Source of the DNA: Pseudooceanicola nanhaiensis
GTDB taxonomy: Bacteria; Pseudomonadota; Alphaproteobacteria; Rhodobacterales; Rhodobacteraceae
Direction of reading: 5' to 3'
DNA length: 64,000 nt
Assembly (NCBI RefSeq): GCF_020171315.1
Contig: NZ_JAIUZP010000001.1
Location: 434,001-498,000, forward strand
Shown here: one piece after another, positions 37,930 through 46,321 of the stretch
Numbering within the stretch: position 1 is the stretch's first letter
Layout: the number at the start of each line of letters is the position of its first letter
The notes under the pieces: generated by a model
Told to the model about the DNA's origin: nothing
The model's input: only the letters and a program-made list of their open reading frames with translations
Database searches by the model: none
Made by a program: the position numbers and the translations under genes

Positions 37930-38062
37930 CAAAAGCCCGATATGCGCGCTCAAGACGCCAACGCACGCGCCTCTGGCGAGAGGGCATCAGCCCTGCGGTT
38001 TACGTAGCGACGGTAACGTCTCCCTTGGAACTGAGCGGTCATATATGGCCGGGTCTATTGGA
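37930..38062 (+). ncRNA. Candidate structured leader of the decarboxylase gene
   Basis: The leader contains CCTCT-GGCG-AGAGG and, overlapping it, AGGGC-ATCA-GCCCT. These two could be alternative hairpins. A third stem, CGGTCAT/ATGGCCG at 38036-38051, lies just before the ribosome site. A speF leader motif has been described upstream of alphaproteobacterial ornithine decarboxylase genes. I cannot confirm that this sequence fits that model. Confidence 0.35.
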
Positions 38063-38069
38063 GATGACC

Positions 38070-39239
38070 ATGAACGCTTACGTCGCCGAATTCTCGGCCC
38101 GCGCACCCGTGTACGCATCGCGCGTCGAATCCTTCATCCGTTCGACCACCTTCGACCGCCCGACGCTGGTGCTCGACGTGGATCGCGTGGCCGATCAGTA
38201 CCACGCGCTCAAGGCAGGCCTCGGCCGTGCCCGCATCCACTACGCCGTGAAGGCCAACCCGACCCGCGAGATCGTGGAGCGTCTGGTCGAGGTCGGCTCG
38301 GGCTTCGATGCTGCCTCGCGTGCCGAGATCGAGCTCTGCCTCTCGCTCGGCGCCCGTCCGGATCACATCTCCTTCGGCAACACCGTGAAGAAGCCGCGCG
38401 ATATCGAATTCGCCTTCCACGCCGGTGTGACCCTCTTTGCCGCTGACGCCGAAGAGGAGCTGGAGAAGATCGCGGCCCACGCGCCCGGCACCTCGGTCTA
38501 CATCCGCCTGATCGTCGATGCGTCGGAGGCTGACTGGCCGCTGTCGCGCAAGTTCGGCTGCGCCCGCGAAAAGGCCATCGCCCTGATGGACATGGCGCGT
38601 GACCTCGGCCTCAAGCCGGTGGGCCTGTCGTTCCACGTCGGCTCGCAGACCAAGCGCGCCACCATGTGGACCACCACGCTCGATCAGGTGGCGGCCGTCT
38701 GGCACGCCGCCCGCGACGCCGGCCATGACCTCACGCTGCTGAACATCGGCGGCGGCTTCCCCGCCTACTACGGCGAGGAGATCGAAGGCCCGACGCCCTA
38801 TGCCGCCAAGGTGATGTCGCTCATCACCGAGCGCTTCGGCGACGTGCCCGACGTGATGGCAGAGCCGGGCCGGGGCCTCGTGGCCGAGGCCGGCATGATC
38901 GCCGCCGAGGTGCTGCTGGTCTCGCGCAAGTCGGACAACGACCTGCACCGCTGGGTTTACCTCGACATCGGCAAGTTCTCGGGCCTTGCCGAGACGATGG
39001 AAGAGGCGATCCGCTACCAGTTCGCCACGGACCGCGACGGCGATCCGATGGGGGCCTGCATCCTTGCCGGTCCCTCCTGCGACAGCGCCGACGTGCTTTA
39101 TGAAAAGCGCCCGGTCGAACTGCCGCTGACGCTGAAGGCCGGGGATCGCTTCCTTATCCGCAACTGCGGGGCCTACACGTCCTCCTATGCCTCGGTCGGT
39201 TTCAACGGCTTCCCGCCGTTGGACGTGGTCGTCATCTGA
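38070..39239 (+). CDS. Ornithine (or lysine/ornithine) decarboxylase, fold type III
   Basis: This PLP enzyme of about 389 residues makes putrescine (or cadaverine) for polyamines. The cofactor lysine is Lys61 in HYAVKANPT. SFHVGSQ, NIGGGFP and the EPGRGLVAEAG phosphate-binding loop follow. AGPSCDSADVLYE carries the catalytic Cys from the other subunit, and CGAYTSSYASVGFNGF is near the end. The ATG at 38070 has GGAG 6 bases upstream and is preferred over one at 38064. Substrate choice between ornithine and lysine cannot be read from the sequence by eye. Confidence 0.9.
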   Translation: MNAYVAEFSARAPVYASRVESFIRSTTFDRPTLVLDVDRVADQYHALKAGLGRARIHYAVKANPTREIVERLVEVGSGFDAASRAEIELCLSLGARPDHISFGNTVKKPRDIEFAFHAGVTLFAADAEEELEKIAAHAPGTSVYIRLIVDASEADWPLSRKFGCAREKAIALMDMARDLGLKPVGLSFHVGSQTKRATMWTTTLDQVAAVWHAARDAGHDLTLLNIGGGFPAYYGEEIEGPTPYAAKVMSLITERFGDVPDVMAEPGRGLVAEAGMIAAEVLLVSRKSDNDLHRWVYLDIGKFSGLAETMEEAIRYQFATDRDGDPMGACILAGPSCDSADVLYEKRPVELPLTLKAGDRFLIRNCGAYTSSYASVGFNGFPPLDVVVI

Positions 39240-39334
39240 CATCAACAGGCCAGGGGCCTCGGCGGACATGCGCGCCGGGGCACCGGACCGCGCTGACCGG
39301 TCCGACCCTGGGATGCGACCCGACCTTGTAGGCC

Positions 39335-39369
39335 GGGCGCGGAGGTCGTGGGGCCTCCGCGCCCAATTT
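39335..39369 (+). terminator. Candidate terminator after the decarboxylase gene
   Basis: An 11-bp perfect stem GGGCGCGGAGG/CCTCCGCGCCC with an 8-base loop is followed by AATTTG. The T-run is weak, so termination may be partial. Confidence 0.55.
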
Positions 39370-39502
39370 GCATCACGGGCCCCTCTGAGGGTGGCCCCGT
39401 GTTCCATGTCAATGACAGCAGGGCTTTACGGGGGCGAAGATAGCCGCCAGATTACCCTGCACTCAGACATGATGACTGCCCGCGAGGCAGCAGGACGGCA
39501 CG

Positions 39503-40435
39503 ATGTTTCGGCTCTATTCCCTGATCTGGCGGCTGACCGGGCCGCGTCAGATGATCCTGATTGTCCTGTCCTTCCTGATCGCCGCACTGGCCGCCGCGCC
39601 GCTGAAGTTCCAGCAGGAAATCATCAACATGCTGACCGACGGCACCGGCGATCTGGACCGGCTGCTGCTGAACGGCGCGGGCATGATGTCGGTGATCCTG
39701 CTCAGCCTCGGCCTCAAGTGGGTGCTGGGCTACAGCTCGGGCGTGCTGGGGGAGGACGTGATCCGCACGATCCGCAAGCGGCTGCTGCAATCCGCCAGCG
39801 AGCACGAGGCAGAGCCGCACCACGTCTCGGCCGGGACGCTGTCCACCGCCATCTCCGCCGAGGCGGAGGAACTGGGCAGCTTCATCGGCGGGGCCTTTTC
39901 CGAACCGGTGATGCAGATCGGCACGCTGATCAGCGTGATCGGCTTCGTGACGGCAACCCAGCCACGGCTGGGTCTGGTGGCGCTGGCCATGGTGATCCCG
40001 CAGGTGGTGATCGTCCTCATCACCCAGAAACAGGTGAACCGCCTCGTGGGGGAGCGTGTCTGCACCCTGCGCGGCGCGACCGACAAGCTGACCGCGGAAC
40101 TGCTGGAGGAGGTGGAGGAGGCGGTCATGGCCGACTTCGACCGGATCTACGGCTTCCGGCAGCGCATCTTCGTCTGGAAGCTCTCGACCAAGTTCCTGCT
40201 GAGCACGATCAGCGGCGTGGCCACGGTGGCCGTCATCGTGCTGGGCGGCTGGCTGGTGCTGGAGGGGCGCAGTGACGTGGGGACGCTGGTGGCGGCGGTG
40301 GCGGCGCTTGGCCGGCTTCAGGGCCCGACCAGCGTGCTGATCACCTTCTTCCGGCAACTCAGCGTGAACCGCGTGAAATTCGACCTGCTGCATTCGCTCA
40401 TGGGGCCTGCGCGGCAGGCACCGCCTGTGGCCTGA
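39503..40435 (+). CDS. Orphan ABC transporter transmembrane domain protein
   Basis: This 310-residue protein looks like the membrane half of an ABC exporter. It begins MFRLYSLIWRLTGPRQMILI and has hydrophobic helices with long cytoplasmic-loop segments (VLGEDVIRTIRKRLLQSASE; VGERVCTLRGATDKLTAELL). The exporter-type last helix is followed by LGRLQGPTSVLITFFRQLSVNR, but the protein stops where an ATPase domain would begin. No Walker motif follows in any frame up to the MscS gene. It may pair with an ATPase encoded elsewhere or have a different job. About 260 bases upstream hold a terminator and presumably its promoter. Confidence 0.78.
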   Translation: MFRLYSLIWRLTGPRQMILIVLSFLIAALAAAPLKFQQEIINMLTDGTGDLDRLLLNGAGMMSVILLSLGLKWVLGYSSGVLGEDVIRTIRKRLLQSASEHEAEPHHVSAGTLSTAISAEAEELGSFIGGAFSEPVMQIGTLISVIGFVTATQPRLGLVALAMVIPQVVIVLITQKQVNRLVGERVCTLRGATDKLTAELLEEVEEAVMADFDRIYGFRQRIFVWKLSTKFLLSTISGVATVAVIVLGGWLVLEGRSDVGTLVAAVAALGRLQGPTSVLITFFRQLSVNRVKFDLLHSLMGPARQAPPVA

Positions 40436-40582
40436 CGACACGGAACGAAATCTCCGTGAAGTCAGGAGATTGACCGCTTCGCCCCGCTCGCTAGGCTGAC
40501 GGAACGGAAAGCCCGAAACGCCGCCGACCGGCGGCAGGTGATGTGGGATCACGCGCCGTGATCCGCTGTGGAGGACACCCGA

Positions 40583-42994
40583 GTGTTGATGCGTTGTGTA
40601 GCGGTTCTGCTGGCCCTGTGCCTGGCAATCGGGGTCGGGTCCGGGGCGGTGCAGGCCCAGGCCCAGTTGATCGTCGATACCTCCGGTAGCGACGCTGCGG
40701 ATGCCGAGGGCACGACCGGTGGCGTGAAGGTCATCCTGATCGACGAAAACGGCGACGTGTCGGTCATGCAGAAGGGTGAGACGATCACCCCGACGACCCG
40801 GACGCCGGGGCAGGGCGGGGGCCGCGGACGCAACTCGGACGAGATGGGCTCCATGCTGATGGATGCCCAGACCGGGGCGAATGTCTTCTGGAAGACGGTG
40901 AAGCAGCGGCTCGGCGATCTGCCGGTGGCCTATAACGAGGTGATCTACATCCTGCGGGCGTCCTCGCCCGATGGCACGCTCTGGGCCTTTGCCCGCATCT
41001 TCCTGCTGGCCACCGTCGTGCTGATCCTCGGCATCCTCTTCGAGCATCAGATCTTCGGCAAGCTCTTTGCCCGGCGACTTGTGGTGTCACGGGTGCGGCA
41101 GGCGCCGGAGGGCTATCTCCAGAAGATGCCCTTCCTCGTCTACCGCTTCGCCATGGGGGCGCTCGGCACGGCGGTGTCGATGATCGTGGGCTTCGTCGCG
41201 GGTGTCCTGCTGTTCGGGCGGGCGGAAGACAGCGCCGCGCAGTTCACCGTGACCGTGATCTTCGTGGCCTATTTCATCTTCCGCATGGTCACGCTGCTGT
41301 GGCGCATGGTGCTGTCGCCCTTCCTCAGCCAGTACCGCATCCCGCAGTTCTCGGACCGGGACGCCAAGCGGCTGTTCTACTGGCTGACCTTCGGCGCCTT
41401 CCTGACGATCTTCACCCAGATGCTGGCGACATGGGTGCTTGAACTGGGGCTGAACGAGGACATCCACCTCGTCATGGTGATGATCTCGACGGTGAGCGTC
41501 AGCCTCTACAGCATCGTGCTGATCTTCGTGAACCTGCACCCGATCACCGAGGCGATCCGCGGCGGACGCCCGGTGACCGAAGTCAGCAAGAACATCAAGT
41601 GGGCCTCCTACCTCTGGGCACCGCTGGCGCTTGGCTACATCCTGCTGTCGCTGGTGAAGGGCGCGATCTACTCTGTCCGGGGCGAGGCGATCTCGGTCCC
41701 GCTGGTCTTTGGCGCCTATGCCACGATCCTGACCGCGCTGATCGTCTTCGGGATCTTCGCCTATTTCATCGAACGCTATTCGGCACGGGCCCGCGAACTG
41801 CGCCAGTTGCGCGACGCGGCCGAGGCGGCGGCTGCCGCCAACGCCCCCACCACCACGATGATCGACGGCATGGAGGTCGAGGTCACGGGCCCCGATCAGG
41901 CCGCCGCCGCGGCCGCGGCCCTGCGCCGCCAGTACGGGGTGCGCACCTTCGAGGGGCTGGCCTACCGGATGGCGGGGGTGATCGCGCTGATCGGCGGGCT
42001 CTGGGCCTGCCTCGTGATCTGGGGCGTGAACACCGATTTCACCCGCACGCCGCGGTTCGAGCGGCTGATGGACATCTCGGTCATCCTCTTCATCGGCTAT
42101 ATCGTCTACCAGACCTTCCGGGTCTGGATCGACAGCAAGATCGCGGCCGAACAGCCCGATCCGAGTGATGCCGAACTGGGGGACGAGGGCGGCCATGGCA
42201 GCGCCAGCCGTCTGGGCACGCTGCTGCCGCTGTTCCGCAACTTCATCCTGATCGTGATTGCCGTCTCGATCCTGCTCATCATCCTGATGGAACTGGGGAT
42301 CAACGTCAGCCCGCTCTTCGCCGGTGCTGGGATCGTCGGTCTGGCGGTGGGCTTCGGTGCGCAGGCTCTTGTCCGCGATATCTTCTCGGGCGCGTTCTTC
42401 CTGATCGACGATGCCTTCCGCAAGGGCGAGTACATCGACGTGGGCGACGTGAAGGGGACGGTCGAGACGGTCTCGGTCCGGTCGTTCCAGCTGCGTCACC
42501 ACCTCGGCGCGCTGCACACGATCCCCTATGGCGAGATCAAGTCGCTGACCAACTACTCCCGTGACTGGGTGATCATGAAGCTGAAGCTGCGCCTGACCTA
42601 CGACACCGATGTCGAGAAGGTGCGCAAGCTGGTCAAGAAGCTGGGCCTCGACCTGCTGGAGGATCCGGAACTGGGGCCCTGCTTCCTGCAACCGCTGAAA
42701 TCGCAGGGCGTGATCGAGATGCAGGATTCCGCGATGATCCTGCGGGTCAAGTTCATGACCAAGCCGGGCGACCAGTGGATCGTGCGCAAGCGCGTCTATC
42801 AGGAAATCCGCGAACTCTTCGCCCGCGAGGACATCCGCTTTGCCAACCGCGAGGTCACGGTGCACATCGCGGACTCGCGCTCCGACAAGAGCGTTCCGCT
42901 CACCGAAGAGCAGAAACGCCAGATCGCAGGCGCGGCGCTGGACATGGATGACGAAGGGGGCGAGGGCGGGATGCCGTCGGACGATGACCGCTGA
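40583..42994 (+). CDS. MscS-family mechanosensitive channel, large type
   Basis: This protein of about 803 residues has an N-terminal signal sequence and periplasmic part (to about residue 120). Eight or so hydrophobic helices follow, then an MscS core: pore-like helix GINVSPLFAGAGIVGLAVGFGAQALVRDIFSG, then the beta domain DVGDVKGTVETVSVRSFQLR and a C-terminal cytoplasmic alpha/beta domain. It would release solutes on hypo-osmotic shock. A GTG start at 40583 is chosen because GGAGG lies 8 bases upstream; earlier or later codons in frame are possible. An acidic tail (MDDEGGEGGMPSDDDR) ends the protein. It converges with the epimerase gene, 18 bases away. Confidence 0.9.
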   Translation: MLMRCVAVLLALCLAIGVGSGAVQAQAQLIVDTSGSDAADAEGTTGGVKVILIDENGDVSVMQKGETITPTTRTPGQGGGRGRNSDEMGSMLMDAQTGANVFWKTVKQRLGDLPVAYNEVIYILRASSPDGTLWAFARIFLLATVVLILGILFEHQIFGKLFARRLVVSRVRQAPEGYLQKMPFLVYRFAMGALGTAVSMIVGFVAGVLLFGRAEDSAAQFTVTVIFVAYFIFRMVTLLWRMVLSPFLSQYRIPQFSDRDAKRLFYWLTFGAFLTIFTQMLATWVLELGLNEDIHLVMVMISTVSVSLYSIVLIFVNLHPITEAIRGGRPVTEVSKNIKWASYLWAPLALGYILLSLVKGAIYSVRGEAISVPLVFGAYATILTALIVFGIFAYFIERYSARARELRQLRDAAEAAAAANAPTTTMIDGMEVEVTGPDQAAAAAAALRRQYGVRTFEGLAYRMAGVIALIGGLWACLVIWGVNTDFTRTPRFERLMDISVILFIGYIVYQTFRVWIDSKIAAEQPDPSDAELGDEGGHGSASRLGTLLPLFRNFILIVIAVSILLIILMELGINVSPLFAGAGIVGLAVGFGAQALVRDIFSGAFFLIDDAFRKGEYIDVGDVKGTVETVSVRSFQLRHHLGALHTIPYGEIKSLTNYSRDWVIMKLKLRLTYDTDVEKVRKLVKKLGLDLLEDPELGPCFLQPLKSQGVIEMQDSAMILRVKFMTKPGDQWIVRKRVYQEIRELFAREDIRFANREVTVHIADSRSDKSVPLTEEQKRQIAGAALDMDDEGGEGGMPSDDDR

Positions 42995-43012
42995 GGTGCA
43001 GACCCGCCCGGA

Positions 43013-44023
43013 TCAGAGCCCGTAGTACGCGCGATACCACTCCACGAAGGCGGCCACGCCTTCGGGCACGTCGGTGTCGGGGCGGTAGCCCGTGACCTGA
43101 TGCAGGAGCGTTGAATCCGCCCATGTGACCGGCACGTCGCCGGGCTGCATCGGCAGCAGGTTGCGCTGCGCCGTGCGTCCCGTGGCGGTCTCGATGGCCG
43201 CGATGAACTCGGTCAGGGGCACCGGCGCGGAATGCCCGATGTTGAGAACCCGGTAGGGGGCCACCGGCGACAGGCCGAGGCGCTCTGCCTCTGCCGCGTC
43301 GTCCAGACGGGCCGGGGGCAGGTCGATCAGCCGGCGCAGCGCCTCGCAGAGGTCCGCGATATAGGTGAAGTCGCGCCGCATCTCGCCGTTGTTGAACACG
43401 TCGATCGGCTCGCCGCGCAGGATCGCGCGGGTGAAGATCGACATGGCCATGTTGGGCCGGCCCCAGGGGCCATAGACGGTGAAGAAGCGGAACATGGTCA
43501 CCGGCAGGCCGAAGAGATGGGCATAGGAATGCGCCATGTTCTCGGTCGCCTTCTTGGTCGCGGCGTAGAAGGACATCTGCGTGTCCGTGCGCTCGCTCTC
43601 GCTATAGGGGATCTCGCTGTTCGCGCCGTAGACCGAGGAGGAGGAGGCCAGCAGCATATGCGCCGGCGGATGGGCGCGGGCGGCCTCCAGCAACTCGTAG
43701 GTGCCGATGATGTTCGCATCGAGATAGGACCGCGGGTCGCTGATCGACTGGCGCACCCCGGCCTGAGCGGCGAGGTGGATCACGATCTCGGGCTGTTCGC
43801 TGGCGAAGAGGTCCAGCAGCAGGCCCGGCGTCTCGATCTTGGCGCGCAGGCCCCGGTAGGCGGGATGCGCGCGCAGCTGCGCCTCGCGGTCGCGCTTCAG
43901 ATCGGCATCGCCCATGTCGGTATGGGCATCCACGCCCACGACGCGGAACCCCTCGTCGAGCAGGCGGCGGCTGATGTGGAAACCGATGAATCCGGCGGAC
44001 CCGGTAACGAGGACAGTGCGCAT
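43013..44023 (-). CDS. NAD-dependent sugar epimerase, UDP-glucuronate 4-epimerase-like
   Basis: This 336-residue extended short-chain dehydrogenase has the NAD loop VTGSAGFIGFHISRRLL, the SSSSVYG strand, the catalytic YAATKKATE (Tyr-x-x-x-Lys), and the FRFFTVYGPWGRPNMA motif found in UDP-glucuronate 4-epimerases. It probably makes UDP-galacturonate for surface polysaccharide. It stands alone on the minus strand. The glycosyltransferase operon 7 kb away could use its product, but no direct link is visible. Confidence 0.87.
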   Translation of the reverse strand: MRTVLVTGSAGFIGFHISRRLLDEGFRVVGVDAHTDMGDADLKRDREAQLRAHPAYRGLRAKIETPGLLLDLFASEQPEIVIHLAAQAGVRQSISDPRSYLDANIIGTYELLEAARAHPPAHMLLASSSSVYGANSEIPYSESERTDTQMSFYAATKKATENMAHSYAHLFGLPVTMFRFFTVYGPWGRPNMAMSIFTRAILRGEPIDVFNNGEMRRDFTYIADLCEALRRLIDLPPARLDDAAEAERLGLSPVAPYRVLNIGHSAPVPLTEFIAAIETATGRTAQRNLLPMQPGDVPVTWADSTLLHQVTGYRPDTDVPEGVAAFVEWYRAYYGL

Positions 44024-44141
44024 GAGGCCTCCGGACGTGTAACGGCGTTCGGGCTATACGCTGCGCCCCGGGGATGCAAGACGAAGCGCCCGCTGGCGGG
44101 GGGCGCCCGTCGCCGGGCGGCGGCGGGCAGGTTTTGCAGGC

Positions 44142-45296
44142 TCAGGTCTCGCTGGGGTCGAGCGCATCGCGCAGCCCGTCACCCATGAAGGAGAAGGCGA
44201 GGACGACAATGATGATCGGCAGCATCGGCAGCGCGGTCCAGGGGTAGATCTCGATCGACGACAGGTGCTGTGCGTCGTTCAGCATCACGCCCCAGCTGAC
44301 CGCCGGTGCGCGCAGCCCGAGGCCGAGGAAGGAGAGCGCCGTTTCCCCAAGGATCATCGAGGGGATCGAGAGCGCCGCCGAGGCGATCAGGTGGCTGCGG
44401 AAGTTCGGCAGCAGGTGACGCCGGATGATGCGCGAGGGCTTGGCCCCCATCATCTCGGCGGCCTGCACGAAGTCCTCTTCGCGCAGCGAGAAGAACTTGG
44501 CCCGCACGGCCCGCGCCAGCCCCGGCCAGTCCAGCAGGCCAAGGATGATCGAGATCGCGAAGAAGACGGAGACCGGCCCCCAGTGCGAAGGCACCGCCGC
44601 GGAGAGCGCAAGCCAGAGCGGCAGTTCGGGGATCGAGCGCAGGATCTCGATCAGGCGCTGGATCGCATAGTCGAGCCCGCCGCCGAAATAACCCGCGATG
44701 GCCCCGAAGAAGATGCCGAGGCCCATGGAAATCGCGATCCCCACGAGGCCCACGGTGAGCGAGAGCTGCGCCCCGTAGAGGATGCGCGAGAAGACGTCGC
44801 GGCCCAGCCGGTCGGAGCCCCAGAGGAAGACGGTCGTGTCGTCCGGGGCGCAGAAGAGGTGGGTCTGCGAGGGGATGAGGCCCGCCAGCTTGTAGGGATC
44901 GCCGGGGCAGAACCAGCGCAGGCTCTGCGGGGCGTCGGTGTCGGCGGTATAGTCCCAGCGGTATTCCGCGAGGTTCGCCTCGCCGCTGATCGGGTAGACG
45001 AAGGGCGCGTTCAGCCCGCCGTCGTGGAAGATGTGGATCAGCTGCGGCGGGGCAAAGATATGTTCGGCGTTGCGGGTGTTGGGCCCGTAGGGGGCGATGA
45101 AGCCCACGAGCGGCAGCAGCAGGTAGCAGGTCAGCAGGAAGATCGCCGAGATCATCGCCAGACGGTGACGGGCAAAGCGGCGCAGGGTCAGCCGGTGCAG
45201 CGACAGCCGGGCCTCGGGCGTATCGGCAAGGGTCGCGAATTCCTCCGGGCGGTCGTCTTCGGGCGCGACGTAGCGGCCATCGTCGAGGCGGATCAC
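44142..45296 (-). CDS. ABC transporter permease, OppC/DppC type
   Basis: This 384-residue permease has an unusual long insert between the first helix and the core: ANLAEYRWDYTADTDAPQSLRWF... RLGRDVFSRILYGAQLSLTVG. The EAA loop is AAEMMGAKPSRIIRRHLLPN. A GTG start at 45296 is chosen because it overlaps the OppB stop (GTGA); longer in-frame readings overlap the OppB gene and look like out-of-frame sequence. Such insert-bearing permeases are often found with large family-5 binding proteins for oligosaccharides or long peptides. Confidence 0.88.
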   Translation of the reverse strand: MIRLDDGRYVAPEDDRPEEFATLADTPEARLSLHRLTLRRFARHRLAMISAIFLLTCYLLLPLVGFIAPYGPNTRNAEHIFAPPQLIHIFHDGGLNAPFVYPISGEANLAEYRWDYTADTDAPQSLRWFCPGDPYKLAGLIPSQTHLFCAPDDTTVFLWGSDRLGRDVFSRILYGAQLSLTVGLVGIAISMGLGIFFGAIAGYFGGGLDYAIQRLIEILRSIPELPLWLALSAAVPSHWGPVSVFFAISIILGLLDWPGLARAVRAKFFSLREEDFVQAAEMMGAKPSRIIRRHLLPNFRSHLIASAALSIPSMILGETALSFLGLGLRAPAVSWGVMLNDAQHLSSIEIYPWTALPMLPIIIVVLAFSFMGDGLRDALDPSET

Positions 45297-46321
45297 TTGC
45301 GTTTCTCCCCGATGCGGATGCGCGGATCGAGCATCGCCAGCAGCACGTCCGAGACCAGCGTGCCGATCAGCGTCAGGAAGGCGACGAAGACGAGGATGAA
45401 GGCGGCGAGGAACTGGTCCTGCGTCTTCAGCGCGGTCAGCAGGGCCGGGCCGATGGTCTGGAGCCCCAGCACCACCGACACGAGGACCGAGCCGGAGATC
45501 ATCGCCGGCAGCAGCGTGCCGATGTCCGCCACGAAGGGGTTGAGCGCGGCGCGCAGCGGGTATTTCACCAGCATCCGCGCGGGCGGCATCCCCTTGGCAA
45601 TCGCCGTTTCCACGTAGGGGCGCGAGAGTTCGTCGAGCAGCGAGGCCCGGAGCCGCTGCATCATCGCCGCCGCCCCGGCGGTGCCCACCACGAAGGTCGG
45701 GATGATCAGGTGCGCGAGGATCGAACGCGCCTTCTCGAAGCTCATCGGTTCGTTCTCGAACTCGGGCGCCATCAGCCCGCCGATCGGCAGGTCGAGGTAC
45801 TTGTGCCCGTAGTAGAAGAGGATGAGCGCCAGCAGGAAGTTCGGCGTGGCCAGTCCGAGGTAGCCGATGAAGGCGGTGGTATAGTCGATCCACGACCGGG
45901 CCTTGACCGCGGCGATGACGCCGAGGGTCAGCGCCATGACGTAGACGAAGACGATGGTCGAGAGGTTCAGCAGGATCGTCAGCCAGAGCGCCTCGCCCAC
46001 GATCTCGCTCACGGGGGCGGAGAATTCGAAGGACCAGCCGAATTGCCCTTGCAGCAGCCCGTTGAACCCGTGCGGCCCCGGCGCGGCGCCGAGCCAGATC
46101 AGGTACTGCCGCCACAGCGGCTGGTCGAGCGCGTATTCATGGCGCAGGAATTCGGCCTTGGCGACGCCTGCCTCCTGTCCGGTGGCGCGCAGCTCTGCCA
46201 GCTGGTTGGTCAGGTAGTCGCCCGGCGGCAGGTTGATGATCAGGAAGATCAGCGCCGAGACCACCAAGAGGGTCAGCAGCATCGAGACCGTGCGCGAGCC
46301 GATGTAGAGCAGCAGTTTCAA
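45293..46321 (-). CDS. ABC transporter permease, OppB/DppB type
   Basis: This 342-residue inner-membrane protein has six helices and the OppB signatures RTVSMLLTLLVVSALIFLIINLPPGDYLT at the N-terminus and RPYVETAIAKGMPPARMLVKYPLRAALNP (EAA loop). It pairs with the OppC-type permease. It overlaps the binding-protein gene by four bases. Confidence 0.93.
   Translation of the reverse strand: MKLLLYIGSRTVSMLLTLLVVSALIFLIINLPPGDYLTNQLAELRATGQEAGVAKAEFLRHEYALDQPLWRQYLIWLGAAPGPHGFNGLLQGQFGWSFEFSAPVSEIVGEALWLTILLNLSTIVFVYVMALTLGVIAAVKARSWIDYTTAFIGYLGLATPNFLLALILFYYGHKYLDLPIGGLMAPEFENEPMSFEKARSILAHLIIPTFVVGTAGAAAMMQRLRASLLDELSRPYVETAIAKGMPPARMLVKYPLRAALNPFVADIGTLLPAMISGSVLVSVVLGLQTIGPALLTALKTQDQFLAAFILVFVAFLTLIGTLVSDVLLAMLDPRIRIGEKRK

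Noticed and set aside
41802-41935. Ala-rich repetitive codons in the MscS gene
   Set aside because: Simple low-complexity linker in the protein, not a DNA repeat or frameshift.
45297-46115. N-terminal extension of the OppC-type permease into the OppB gene
   Set aside because: It reads an alternate frame of OppB; the GTG at 45296 overlaps the OppB stop and gives the normal permease start.
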